Shown here in pieces: positions 34,212 to 41,526 of a DNA stretch of 41,526 nt. The notes beneath the pieces were generated by a model that was not told the DNA's origin, made no database searches, and saw nothing but the letters and a program-made list of their open reading frames with translations. The stretch covers positions 1 through 41,526 of the forward strand of contig NZ_JAPDNT010000034.1 in NCBI RefSeq assembly GCF_025989185.1. The letters run 5' to 3'. Made by a program: the position numbers and the translations under genes. This stretch comes from Limobrevibacterium gyesilva (GTDB lineage Bacteria > Pseudomonadota > Alphaproteobacteria > Acetobacterales > Acetobacteraceae). The stretch's first letter is position 1. Every line of letters begins with the position of its first letter.

Positions 34212-35822
34212 GTGAGCGGCATGATCGTGGCGCCGCAGCCCGAGGCGGCGGAGGCCGGGGCGCTGGTGCTGAAGCGCGGCGGCAACGCGGTGGACGCGGC
34301 CATCGCCGCCGCCTTCGTGCAGGGCGTGGTGGACCCGCAAATGTCCGGCATTGGCGGCTTCGGCTCGATGCAGGTGTTCGTGCCCTCCCGCGGCGAGCAT
34401 CGCATCCTCGAGTTCTACGCCCGCGCGCCGCTTGCCGCCCGGCCGGACATGTGGGCCGACAAGCTGACCGGCCAGTCCCAGGACGGGTTCGCCTTCCTGC
34501 TGAAGGACGGCCTCAGCGAGATCGGCTACCTGGCCGCCTGCACGCCCGGCAGCCTGAAGGGCTATGCCGAGGCGCTGTCGCGCTGGGGCACGATGGATTG
34601 GGCTGATGCCATGGCGCCTGCCATCGCCCAGGCGCGGCGCGGCTTCATGGTGCGCCCGCACGTCCACTGGTACTGGTCGCAGGACCAGAGCGCCAGCGAG
34701 CAGGTCAACACCATCGACAAGCTGCGCTTCAGTGCCACGGGGCGGCGGATCTATTTCCACGCCGACGGAAGCCTGAAGCGGCCGGGCGATCTTGTGCTGA
34801 ATCCGGACCTGGCCCGCACGCTGGAACGCATCGCCCGCTCGGGCGGCGCCGATATTTTCTATCGCGGCGAAATCGCCGAGGAGATCGCGGCGGATTTTGC
34901 GGCCAATGGCGGGCTGATCGCGCGCGAGGACCTGGCGCGCTACGAACTATCCGTCGCCGACCCGATCTGGGGCGAATATCGCGGCCATCGCATTTCCACC
35001 AGCCCGCCACCGGCCAGCGGCATGTCCATGCTGCAGGTCCTGCACATGCTGCAGCATTTCGACCTCGCGGCACTCGGCCATAACAGCGCGGAACATATCC
35101 GGCTGCTGGCGGAGGCGATGAAGCGCATGACCATCGACAAGGACCGCCACATGGGCGACCCCGCCTATGTCGACGTGCCCGTCGAACACCTGATTTCCGT
35201 CGAATATTGCAGCAGCCTCGCCGACAGCATCCGCGCCGGCGAGCGCGCGCGGGTCAGCCGGCTGGAACGCGCTTCGCAGCGGGAGACGACGCATATTTCG
35301 GTGGTGGACCGCCACGGCAATGCCGTCGCGCTGACGCACACGCTGGGCAGCCCCTCCGGCGCCATCACCGAGGGACTGGGCTTCATGTACAACGGCACGA
35401 TGAGCCGTTTCGATCCGCGGCCGGGCCGCGCCGCCTCGATCGCGCCGGGCAAGCGGCGGGCGAGCTCGGCCGCGCCCACCATCGTCTTTCGTGGCGAGGC
35501 GCCGTTCGTCGTCATGGGCGCGCCGGGCGGCAGCTACATCGCGCCGGCCATGGCGCAGGGAATCATGAACGTGATCGATTTCGGCATGACCATGGCCGAG
35601 GCGGTGGCGGCGCCGCGCGTGATGGCCGTGTCCAACGCAATCGGCGTTTCCAACCGCGTGCCGCATTACGTGACCAACGCGCTGGAGGCGATGGGCTACA
35701 CCGTTGCGCGCTCCTGGCAGAGCTACGCCTTCGCCGCGCTGCACGGCATTCGCATCGACGATGGCGTGTGCTCGGGCGGCGCCGATCCGCAGCGCGACGG
35801 CATGGCGCTGGCCGTGGACTGA
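34212..35822 (+). CDS. Gamma-glutamyltransferase family protein (Ntn hydrolase), leaderless
   Basis: This protein has about 536 residues. GTG 34212 follows the hydrolase stop by four bases; an ATG at 34221 is an alternative, since family homology (GMIVAPQPEAAEAGALVL, RGGNAVDAA) begins there. The autoprocessing/catalytic Thr359 lies in ETTHISVVD, the start of the small subunit, followed by GNAVALTHTLG and the oxyanion loop GAPGGSYI. The large-subunit motifs MSGIGGFG and ARAP are present. Classical GGTs are periplasmic and cleave glutathione. This one has no signal peptide, like cytoplasmic GGT-like acylases, so it may cleave a gamma-glutamyl or acyl amide after uptake. Confidence 0.9.
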   Translation: MSGMIVAPQPEAAEAGALVLKRGGNAVDAAIAAAFVQGVVDPQMSGIGGFGSMQVFVPSRGEHRILEFYARAPLAARPDMWADKLTGQSQDGFAFLLKDGLSEIGYLAACTPGSLKGYAEALSRWGTMDWADAMAPAIAQARRGFMVRPHVHWYWSQDQSASEQVNTIDKLRFSATGRRIYFHADGSLKRPGDLVLNPDLARTLERIARSGGADIFYRGEIAEEIAADFAANGGLIAREDLARYELSVADPIWGEYRGHRISTSPPPASGMSMLQVLHMLQHFDLAALGHNSAEHIRLLAEAMKRMTIDKDRHMGDPAYVDVPVEHLISVEYCSSLADSIRAGERARVSRLERASQRETTHISVVDRHGNAVALTHTLGSPSGAITEGLGFMYNGTMSRFDPRPGRAASIAPGKRRASSAAPTIVFRGEAPFVVMGAPGGSYIAPAMAQGIMNVIDFGMTMAEAVAAPRVMAVSNAIGVSNRVPHYVTNALEAMGYTVARSWQSYAFAALHGIRIDDGVCSGGADPQRDGMALAVD

Positions 35823-35840
35823 ACGCGGCGTCCCCCGGCG

Positions 35841-36050
35841 TTACCGCCGGTCGCGAGTGACCGATGGGCCGCCCGGGACATCGAGCATAGCCACTACCGC
35901 CGCGGCGACGTCCGCCAGTGCCGTGGCACCCAGCACCAGCGCCTCGGCATGTGATGCGTGGGCATTGTCCTGGAACCAGGAGACGTGCGCCCGGACGGCA
36001 GCATAACCGCGCCGGGTCCCCGTTCTCAGTCGGGCAACGATCTCGACCAG
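35841..36050 (-). other. Short open frame, unassigned (possible gene relic)
   Basis: An open frame of 69 codons without a start codon ends at TAA 35841-35843 and is limited upstream by TAA 36051-36053. It contains RTGTRRGYAAVRAHVSWFQ and an Ala/Val-rich end near AAAVVAMLDVPG that vaguely resembles the C-terminal end of a regulator, but I do not recognise it. It sits in the 423-base spacer between the GGT-family gene and SBP 6, antisense to both. The rest of the spacer holds only the palindrome listed at 36166. Confidence 0.25.
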
Positions 36051-36165
36051 TTAACGTGACACTGTCGCGCCGAGGCCGAGCAGCCTCGTCTGGTGTTGCG
36101 GCGAGACCGCTGACGGAACCGGTTGCCGGGGCGGGGCGAAGGTGTTACGAGGGCTTCGGAAAAAT

Positions 36166-36178
36166 GAACCGTCGGTTC
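36166..36178. promoter_or_regulatory. Palindrome upstream of SBP 6 (putative TetR-type operator)
   Basis: GAACC and GGTTC are separated by GTC, a perfect 5-3-5 inverted repeat extended by AT-rich flanks (AAAAAT on the left). It lies about 68 bases upstream of the SBP 6 start, in a promoter position. Sequences of this type are common TetR-family operators, but no tetR gene is adjacent. The binding protein is therefore inferred and could be encoded elsewhere. Confidence 0.4.
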
Positions 36179-36245
36179 GTTTCTATCGAAAGCCGATCAG
36201 GAACGTCCCGCGGTGCTGGCCAGCCCTGTCGGAGAACCGCCGCTC

Positions 36246-37823
36246 ATGGTCAAACTTGCCACCCGTCTTGTCATGGCCGCGTTGCTCGCGCTGCCCGCCC
36301 AGGCGCAGGCGCAGGAACTGCGCATCGGCATGAAGGCAGCGATCGACAGCGCCGATCCGCATCTGCTCTACACCCCCAGCCGCACCGTGCAGCTGCATGT
36401 GTGGGAGCCGCTGGTGGTGCAGGATGCGCAGCTTCAGCCCACGCCGGGCCTCGCTTTGTCGTGGCGGCCGATCGGGCCGACGAGCTGGGAGTTCATCCTG
36501 CGCGAGGATGCGCGCTTCACGGATGGCAGCCCGCTCACGGCCGAGGACGTGGTGTTCTCGATCCGCCGCGCCCAAACCATCGAGGGCATCCGAACCTATC
36601 GCGCCTATCTGCGCGAGGTCGCCTCGGTCGAGGCGGCCGGGCCGCACCGGGTGGTGGTCCACACCGCGACCCCGACTGCCCTGCTGCCCAACAACCTCTC
36701 CACCTTCGGCATCGTCTCGGCCCGCGCGGCGAAGGACGCGACGGCGCCGGATTTCAACGGCGGTCGCGCGGCAACTGGGACCGGTCCCTATCGTTGGGGA
36801 CAATGGCTGCCCGGCCAGCAGGTGACGCTGGAGCGCAATCCCGCCTATCGCGGCGGTGCGGAGCCCTGGTCGCGCGTGACCTTCCGCTTCATGGACAATG
36901 ACAGCGCCCGCGTGGCGGCCTTGCTCTCAGGCGATGTCGATGTGGTCGATGCCGTGCCCGCCGGCCTGTATGGCCGCGTCGGCGATGGCAACCGCTCCCG
37001 CCTGGTCACAGCGACCTCCCTGTTCCTGCTTCAGCTCACGCTCGATCAACGGCCGCAATCGGGCTTCGTCACCGACCTCGACGGCAACACGCTGGCCGAG
37101 AACCCGCTTGCCAAGAACGCGGTGCGGGCGGCGCTCAACCTTGCGATCAACCGCGCGGGCCTGGCCGAACGGGCCATGGAGGGCGGGGCGGTGGCGGCGA
37201 ACCAGTTCGCGCCGCCTGGCTTTATCGGCCATGTCGCCGATCTGCCCAAGCCGGCCTATGACCCCGCCGGCGCGCGCCGGCTGCTGGCCGAAGCCGGCTA
37301 TCCCCAGGGCTTCGGCCTGACGCTGCACTGCCTGAACGACCGCTTCGCCGGCGACACGAAAAGCTGCCAGGCGATCGGCCAGATGTTCTCCGCCATCGGC
37401 GTGCGCACGAAGATTGAGGCGCTGCCGTCGTCGATCTTCTTCCGTCGCGCCCAGAGCGGCGCCAACGGCGAGCCGGAGTTCAGCGCGTCGCTGAGCATAT
37501 TCGGCAGCGCCGCCGGCCTGCCGGACAATGCCTTCACCTCGCTGGTGCAGAGCTACGACCGCACGCGGGGGCGCGGCGTGTCGAATCTGGGCCGCTACAG
37601 CAACCCGAGCCTCGATGCGCTGATCGACGGCGCGGCCGCCGCGGTCGATCCGGCTGCGCGGGCGGCGAAACTCACGGAGGCGACGCGTCTCGTCTTCACA
37701 CGCGATCTGCCGATCCTGCCGCTGTTCTACCTCAAGGCCGCCTGGGGCATGCGCACGGGGCTGACACTGCAGCCGCGCGGGGACCAGTACACGCTCGCCA
37801 CGGGCATCCGCCCCGCGCCTTGA
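36246..37823 (+). CDS. Peptide-type ABC transporter substrate-binding protein (SBP 6)
   Basis: This 525-residue protein starts at 36246 (MVKLATRLVMAALLAL), with GGAG eleven bases upstream. Unlike the other five SBPs it has a plain Sec signal peptide (ending AQAQA) and no twin-arginine. Mature motifs are MKAAIDSADPHLLY, EDARFTDGSPLTAEDVVF, TGTGPYRWGQW, VRAALNLAINRAGLAERAM and RYSNPSLDALI, ending DQYTLATG. Closest to SBP 5. It is followed after 68 bases, including a strong hairpin, by the M28 gene and then the IclR gene on the same strand. Confidence 0.9.
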   Translation: MVKLATRLVMAALLALPAQAQAQELRIGMKAAIDSADPHLLYTPSRTVQLHVWEPLVVQDAQLQPTPGLALSWRPIGPTSWEFILREDARFTDGSPLTAEDVVFSIRRAQTIEGIRTYRAYLREVASVEAAGPHRVVVHTATPTALLPNNLSTFGIVSARAAKDATAPDFNGGRAATGTGPYRWGQWLPGQQVTLERNPAYRGGAEPWSRVTFRFMDNDSARVAALLSGDVDVVDAVPAGLYGRVGDGNRSRLVTATSLFLLQLTLDQRPQSGFVTDLDGNTLAENPLAKNAVRAALNLAINRAGLAERAMEGGAVAANQFAPPGFIGHVADLPKPAYDPAGARRLLAEAGYPQGFGLTLHCLNDRFAGDTKSCQAIGQMFSAIGVRTKIEALPSSIFFRRAQSGANGEPEFSASLSIFGSAAGLPDNAFTSLVQSYDRTRGRGVSNLGRYSNPSLDALIDGAAAAVDPAARAAKLTEATRLVFTRDLPILPLFYLKAAWGMRTGLTLQPRGDQYTLATGIRPAP

Positions 37824-37835
37824 TGTGCGGTGGCG

Positions 37836-37855
37836 GCGCCCCGGCCCAGGGGCGC
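37836..37855 (+). other. Intercistronic hairpin between SBP 6 and the M28 gene
   Basis: GCGCCCC and GGGGCGC form a perfect seven-base stem with loop GGCCCA. There is no U-tract after it, so it is not a typical intrinsic terminator. Hairpins directly after binding-protein genes often protect the upstream mRNA and raise SBP levels over downstream enzymes; that role is inferred. Confidence 0.45.
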
Positions 37856-37891
37856 TCCTCGCCGTCGACCCGCTGTTCTGACGAGGTTCCG

Positions 37892-39586
37892 ATGCGTCCT
37901 GTCACGCCCGCCGGACTTGCCACCGCCGTCTCGGCCACGACCATGTTCGAGACGCTGGAGGGCCTGGCACGTCATGTGAAGCTCGCCGGTACGACGGCGG
38001 AGCTGACCAGCCTGCGCGGCCTCGAGGGGCTGCTTGCCGGCCTGGGCTACCGAACCACCCTGCTGCGCCATCCGGCCTATATCAGCCTGCCCGCCGCCGC
38101 CGCGGTGCTGGTCGACAACGAGCCGCAGCCCTGCATCACGCATTCCTTCTCGCAGCCCACGCCCGCCGCTGGACTGACCGCGCCGGTGGTCGACCTGGGA
38201 GGGGGCACGCCGGCCGATTTCGCCGCGCATGACCTGACCGGCTGCATCGCGCTCATCGAGGGCATGGCGACACCCGCCATGGCGGCGCGTGCCAATGCGG
38301 CCGGCGCGCTGGCGCAGCTGCACATCTCGCCCGACGCGCATCTGCATGAGATGTGCATCTCCCCGGTGTGGGGCAGTCCCGATGAGCAGAGTCGCGCCGA
38401 TCTGCCGCGCTGCGTCGCGCTGACCGTGGGGCGCGCGGCCGGGCTCGCCCTGCGTGCGCGGCTCGCCGCCGGCGCGGCGCCGGCCGTTACCCTGCACGCC
38501 GCGGTCGATACCGGCTGGCGGGAGACGCCGATCCTGGTGGCCGAGATGGACGCCCCGGGGGCGGGGCCCGAGGCGCCTTTCGTGATGTTCTCCGGCCATC
38601 ACGACACCTGGCACCTGGGGGTGATGGACAACGGTGCGGCGAACGCCACCATGGTGGAGGTGGCGCGCCTCTGCGCCCTGCATCGCGATGCGTGGCGCCG
38701 TGGCCTGCGTCTCTGTTTCTGGTCCGGGCATTCCCAGGGCCGATATTCCGGCTCGGCCTGGTACGCCGATGCATTCTGGGATGAGCTTGACCGGCGCTGC
38801 GTGGCGCATGTGAACACCGATTCCACCGGCGGGCGCGGCGCGGACCTCGTCAATCAGTCCGGCGCGGCTGCCGAACTCTGGGCACTTGCCGGCGAGGCCG
38901 TGGCGGCGCAGGCCGGCCAAGCCTATGCGCGGGCGCGCCATGGCCGCAATGGCGACGAGAGCTTCTGGGGCGTCGGCATCCCCTCCATCTTCAACAGCCT
39001 GAGCCATCACCCCGCCCCGCCCGGTGCTGCCGGCGAGGGGCACATGAAGCTCGGCTGGTGGTGGCATACGCCGGACGATACGCTGGACAAGATCGACGCC
39101 GACACGCTGGTGCGCGACACGCGGATCTTCGTCCATGTCGTCTGGCGGCTGCTGACCGATCCGCTGCTGCCGCTCGATTATGCCGAGCACGCCCGCGCCT
39201 TGCAGGCGGAGCTGGCGCGGCTGCAGGCGAGCCTGGGGGACGCCCTGGACCTTTCCCTGCTGGCCGATCGCGCCAGGGTGCTGGCGCAAGCGGCAACGGC
39301 GCTGCGGGCCCGGGCCGCCGGGGCAGGCGAGGCTGGCTTGGCGCGCCTCGATGCGGCGCTGATGCGCGCCGGCCGTGCTTTGGTGCCGATGGACTACACC
39401 CGGGGCGACCGCTTCCGCCCCGACCCGGCGCTGGAGCAGCCGGCCTGGCCGAGCCTGCAACCGCTGCGCCGCCTCGCCGCGGCGCGCGGCACCGCGGAGG
39501 CGCCGTTTCTCGCTGTTTCGGCGATGCGAGCGCGCAACCGCCTGGCGCATGCACTGCGGCAGGCGATCGAGGCGCTGGAAGGCTGA
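37892..39586 (+). CDS. M28 family metallohydrolase with PA-like insert and altered catalytic Glu motif
   Basis: This 564-residue protein starts at 37892 (MRPVTPAGL), with GAGG five bases upstream. A protease-associated-like domain spans about 95-205 (TPADFAAHDLTGCIALIEG). The M28 catalytic part follows: SGHHDTWHLGVMDNG (H236/H237, D238 and bridging D246), then WSGHSQGRYSGSAWYA where M28 aminopeptidases normally carry a Glu-Glu pair, then HVNTDSTG (D310) and WWHTPDDTLDKID (last His ligand). The Glu pair is replaced by Ser281-Gln282. From memory some M28 proteins have GHSHGRYSGS here, so this may be a subfamily feature. No signal peptide, hence cytoplasmic. It lies between SBP 6 and the IclR regulator and probably processes the compound that SBP 6 binds. 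Confidence 0.82.
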   Translation: MRPVTPAGLATAVSATTMFETLEGLARHVKLAGTTAELTSLRGLEGLLAGLGYRTTLLRHPAYISLPAAAAVLVDNEPQPCITHSFSQPTPAAGLTAPVVDLGGGTPADFAAHDLTGCIALIEGMATPAMAARANAAGALAQLHISPDAHLHEMCISPVWGSPDEQSRADLPRCVALTVGRAAGLALRARLAAGAAPAVTLHAAVDTGWRETPILVAEMDAPGAGPEAPFVMFSGHHDTWHLGVMDNGAANATMVEVARLCALHRDAWRRGLRLCFWSGHSQGRYSGSAWYADAFWDELDRRCVAHVNTDSTGGRGADLVNQSGAAAELWALAGEAVAAQAGQAYARARHGRNGDESFWGVGIPSIFNSLSHHPAPPGAAGEGHMKLGWWWHTPDDTLDKIDADTLVRDTRIFVHVVWRLLTDPLLPLDYAEHARALQAELARLQASLGDALDLSLLADRARVLAQAATALRARAAGAGEAGLARLDAALMRAGRALVPMDYTRGDRFRPDPALEQPAWPSLQPLRRLAAARGTAEAPFLAVSAMRARNRLAHALRQAIEALEG

Positions 39587-39595
39587 TCCGCCGGG

Positions 39596-39647
39596 GGAGG
39601 CGCCGCCTGATCGGCGCGCCCGGTCATTTCCCTCCTCCGGCGCCTTC
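39596..39647 (+). other. Inverted repeat between the M28 and IclR genes
   Basis: AGGCGCCG (39598-39605) and CGGCGCCT (39638-39645) are perfect complements, extendable by one GC pair and one wobble pair, with a 32-base loop. No U-tract follows. It could attenuate transcription into the regulator gene or bind a dimeric protein as an operator; either role is inferred. Confidence 0.35.
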
Positions 39648-39686
39648 TGCTACCGACACCGGAGGAAGGGAGCCAGCCGGAACGTG

Positions 39687-40496
39687 ATGGCACGACCGCC
39701 CAGAGAGGAGAGCGCCGCAGCGGCCGACGAGGCGGCGGACGACGGGCCGAACTACATCATCGCCGCGGTGGACCGGGCGCTGCGCCTGCTGGGCATTGTC
39801 GGGGACACCCCGGGCCTTGGACTGTCCGAGCTGGCGCGGTTGTCGGGCAACACGAAGGCGCGCACCTTCCGCCTGCTGCAGACCCTCGAGAATGCCGGCT
39901 TCGTGCAGCAGCGGCTGCCCGAAACCGATTACTGGCTGGGCCCCCGGGCGCTGCGGCTGTCGCTGCACGCCGCGGCCCAGATCGACATCGTGCAGCTCGG
40001 CCAGCGGGTGCTCGACGCCATCGGCCCGCGCTGTGAGGAGACGGTGCAGCTGCGCGTGCGGCAAGGGTTGGAAAGCCTTTGCGTCTGCAAATGGGAGACG
40101 CAGCGCATCGTTCGCTACCATGCCGAGGTCGGCCAGGCTTCCCCGCTGCATGCGGGGGCGAGCAAGGTGCTGCTGGCATATGCGCCGGCCGCCGTGCTGG
40201 ACGTGGTGCTGGCATGTCCCCGCCAGCGCTACACCGACACGACGCCGGTCGAGGCGGCCGATCTGCTGGCGGCACTCGACCGTATCCGCGTTAGCGGCCA
40301 TTGCATCAGTTGCGGGGAAGTGGCGCCGGAGGCGTTCTCGGTCGGCGTGCCGGTGCGCGACGCGACGGGGCAGGTTGCCGCCGCACTGCTGATCGCGGCC
40401 CCGCTGGCGCGGGTGGCGAAGGCGCGTGTGCCGGAGCTGCTGGCGCTGGCCGAGGAGGGGGCCGCAGCGCTGTCCCGCGCACTGGGCCATGGCTGA
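39687..40496 (+). CDS. IclR family transcriptional regulator
   Basis: This 269-residue protein starts at 39687 (MARPPREES), 100 bases after the M28 stop; longer in-frame starts overlap the M28 gene. The N-terminal winged helix-turn-helix is GLGLSELARLSGNTKARTFR (about 43-62), with LLQTLENAGFVQ. The effector-binding domain follows, with SPLHAGASKVLLAYA and a C-terminal GVPVRDATGQVAAALLIAAP, both typical of IclR. IclR proteins commonly control catabolic genes next to them, so SBP 6 and the M28 enzyme are its likely targets. The inverted repeat before it is a candidate autoregulatory site. Confidence 0.9.
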   Translation: MARPPREESAAAADEAADDGPNYIIAAVDRALRLLGIVGDTPGLGLSELARLSGNTKARTFRLLQTLENAGFVQQRLPETDYWLGPRALRLSLHAAAQIDIVQLGQRVLDAIGPRCEETVQLRVRQGLESLCVCKWETQRIVRYHAEVGQASPLHAGASKVLLAYAPAAVLDVVLACPRQRYTDTTPVEAADLLAALDRIRVSGHCISCGEVAPEAFSVGVPVRDATGQVAAALLIAAPLARVAKARVPELLALAEEGAAALSRALGHG

Positions 40497-40654
40497 GGGC
40501 GCTTATGTCAAGAGTGGCGTGCGGCGCCCCCGAATCTGTGGGGTACGCGGTTCGTTGCGGCCTGGCCCAAGAAGCCCGCAACGAAAAGGAAGCGGGTGCC
40601 CGCTGCTGGCAAGGAGAAGCCCGCAACGTAGGCCACCAGACGAGGGCCCCACGA

Positions 40655-40955
40655 TACAGAACGTCGCTTGTCCAACGCATCCGTCGAGTGGATCCTGGCG
40701 CGGTGCTGTGCGGGGAACCCATGTAGGCCAGAACGGCGGTCTCGGCCTCGTCCATGAAGGTCGCCAGCTTGGGCACACGGGGACGGGCCTGGTCGGCCAC
40801 GTGGCGCCACTGCGTGCGAGCGGCGAGCGCGTCGGCCCGGGCAAACGCGGTTGCCACCCAGGCAGAGACGATGCTGTGCTGGGCCTTGCCGGCAAAGGCC
40901 AGCGCGTCGACGCGAAGCGCGCACGATGGGTTGCGCATGAAGTGTAGAAGCACGG
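40655..40955 (-). pseudogene. IS256-family transposase remnant, frameshifted
   Basis: The minus strand reads HFMRN, then ALAFAGKAQHSIVSAWVATA, RTQWRHVADQARPRVPKLAT and FMDEAETAVLAYMG, recognisable as the C-terminal half of an IS256 transposase. After a frame change it continues with FPAQHRARIHSTDALDKR, the conserved region before the final catalytic Glu. The N-terminal half and the end are missing. This remnant differs in sequence from the IS256 remnant at 7777-8391. The stretch 40497-40654 between the IclR stop and this remnant shows nothing assignable. Confidence 0.75.
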
Positions 40956-41066
40956 ACTTGATCTGACAGTCATTGGATCTGGCGTGGTGGGTGTCGCCGG
41001 ATCGAGACTGTCAGCAGCTTCAGTCATGCAGCTCTGGCCGGGTTCTGTTTTTCGCGCGCCACGTGG

Positions 41067-41210
41067 ATGGTGTCGAGAAGAGTCTGCATCGCGGCCGCAC
41101 GCAAGATCGCCGTCATACTGCACCGCATCTGGATGGACGGTACCGCGTTCTGGCGGACTCGCGAGGCGGTCAAGACGGACCGACGCGCGGACGCCACACC
41201 AACTCCGCTC
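41067..41210 (+). pseudogene. Possible IS110-family transposase C-terminal fragment
   Basis: The plus-strand frame includes AAARKIAVILHRIWMDGTAF followed by WRTREA, which resembles the C-terminal segment (VALARKLAVILHRMW type) of IS110-family transposases. Nothing upstream or downstream extends the match. The surrounding stretch 40956-41357 carries no other gene I can support. Confidence 0.5.
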
Positions 41211-41357
41211 CGGCGGGGGCGCTGTCGTTGTCGGGACGGCGGGTGGAGATGACCGTGCAGAGGCTGTGGGCCGGTCTCCGCATAGGCCGGATAAGGTCGC
41301 TTCACACATCGCGGTGTCGCACCCCTTGTGTCCTCAGCGGCACGCGCACGGGCTTCA

Positions 41358-41526
41358 TCACGTGACAGTCTCGAGCCGGCTGAACCGTACCGGGATCAGC
41401 TCGTGAATACGAATATCTCCAGCCACGCCCTTGTCGATGACCGTGAGAAGCTGCGTCTCAGCAGGACCCACCGGCAAAATCAGGCGCCCACCTGGCTTGA
41501 GCTGTTCGAGCAGCGCCGGCGGTGGC
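41358..41526 (-). CDS. pcm: Protein-L-isoaspartate O-methyltransferase, 3' end only (partial at window edge)
   Basis: The last 55 codons of a gene enter from the right edge and end at TGA 41358-41360. The sequence PPALLEQLKPGGRLILPVG matches the PCMT signature (the beta strand after the SAM-binding core, LKPGGR(L/M)(V/I)(I/L)PVG). It is followed by a strand with IRIHELIPVRFSRLE, typical of the family C-terminus. The enzyme methylates isoaspartyl residues in damaged proteins using S-adenosylmethionine. The start and the SAM-binding motif lie outside the window, so intactness cannot be judged. Confidence 0.8.
   Translation of the reverse strand, partial: PPPALLEQLKPGGRLILPVGPAETQLLTVIDKGVAGDIRIHELIPVRFSRLETVT

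Noticed and set aside
37727-39550. 607-codon minus-strand open frame opposite the M28 gene
   Set aside because: Arg/Gln/Gly-rich shadow typical of high-GC coding DNA; the plus strand encodes recognisable M28 and PA-like motifs.
1-41526. CRISPR array, rRNA genes or a complete tRNA gene
   Set aside because: No regularly spaced identical repeats with unique spacers, no rRNA signature and no full cloverleaf was seen; the only tRNA-like sequence is the 3' fragment at 11512.

Overview
The window is high-GC bacterial DNA with dense coding, many twin-arginine (TAT) signal peptides, an expanded set of peptide-type ABC substrate-binding proteins and many insertion-sequence (IS) scars. This fits an alphaproteobacterium, possibly of the Acetobacteraceae/Rhodospirillales. 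That placement is inferred from gene style, because no rRNA or other taxonomic marker is present.

Region 1 (1-6735) is a minus-strand cluster of exported alpha/beta hydrolases. Reading downstream it holds three epoxide-hydrolase-like proteins (the first has lost its nucleophile segment by an in-frame deletion), a DipZ-type thioredoxin-like protein whose CxxC is CINW, a fourth smaller TAT-exported hydrolase, and the first codons of a fifth hydrolase cut off by the end of an IS21-family element at the left edge.

Region 2 (about 6940-14860) is an IS graveyard. It holds a chimeric IS481/IS3 transposase, IS256, IS701, IS5 and IS66 remnants, none of which looks intact. Three apparently intact passenger genes survive in it: a TAT-exported nucleoside deaminase, an exported leucine-rich-repeat protein with fourteen 22-residue repeats, and a 2'-5' RNA ligase/cyclic phosphodiesterase (ThpR type). 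A tRNA-3'-end-like sequence followed by a hairpin lies next to the last of these.

Region 3 (14864-28439) reads as one tightly overlapping 12-gene minus-strand operon: HpcH/HpaI aldolase, creatininase-family amidohydrolase, RraA-like protein, substrate-binding protein (SBP), M20 hydrolase, two Dpp/Opp-type permeases, two ATPases, two more SBPs and an M81 (MlrC-like) hydrolase. It combines uptake of a peptide- or amide-like compound with its hydrolysis and aldol cleavage. A divergent LysR regulator (28587-29498), separated by a tandem-repeat putative operator, probably controls it.

Region 4 (29500-40496) adds an ABC-ATPase relic, three more SBPs, a serine alpha/beta hydrolase, a gamma-glutamyltransferase-family protein, an M28-family hydrolase and an IclR regulator. 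The six SBPs of the window form three paralogous pairs around a single permease/ATPase set. The substrate is unknown. The enzyme set suggests a modified peptide, gamma-glutamyl compound or cyclic amide.

The right edge (40500-41526) holds IS256 and IS110 remnants and the 3' end of a protein-L-isoaspartate methyltransferase gene running off the window.
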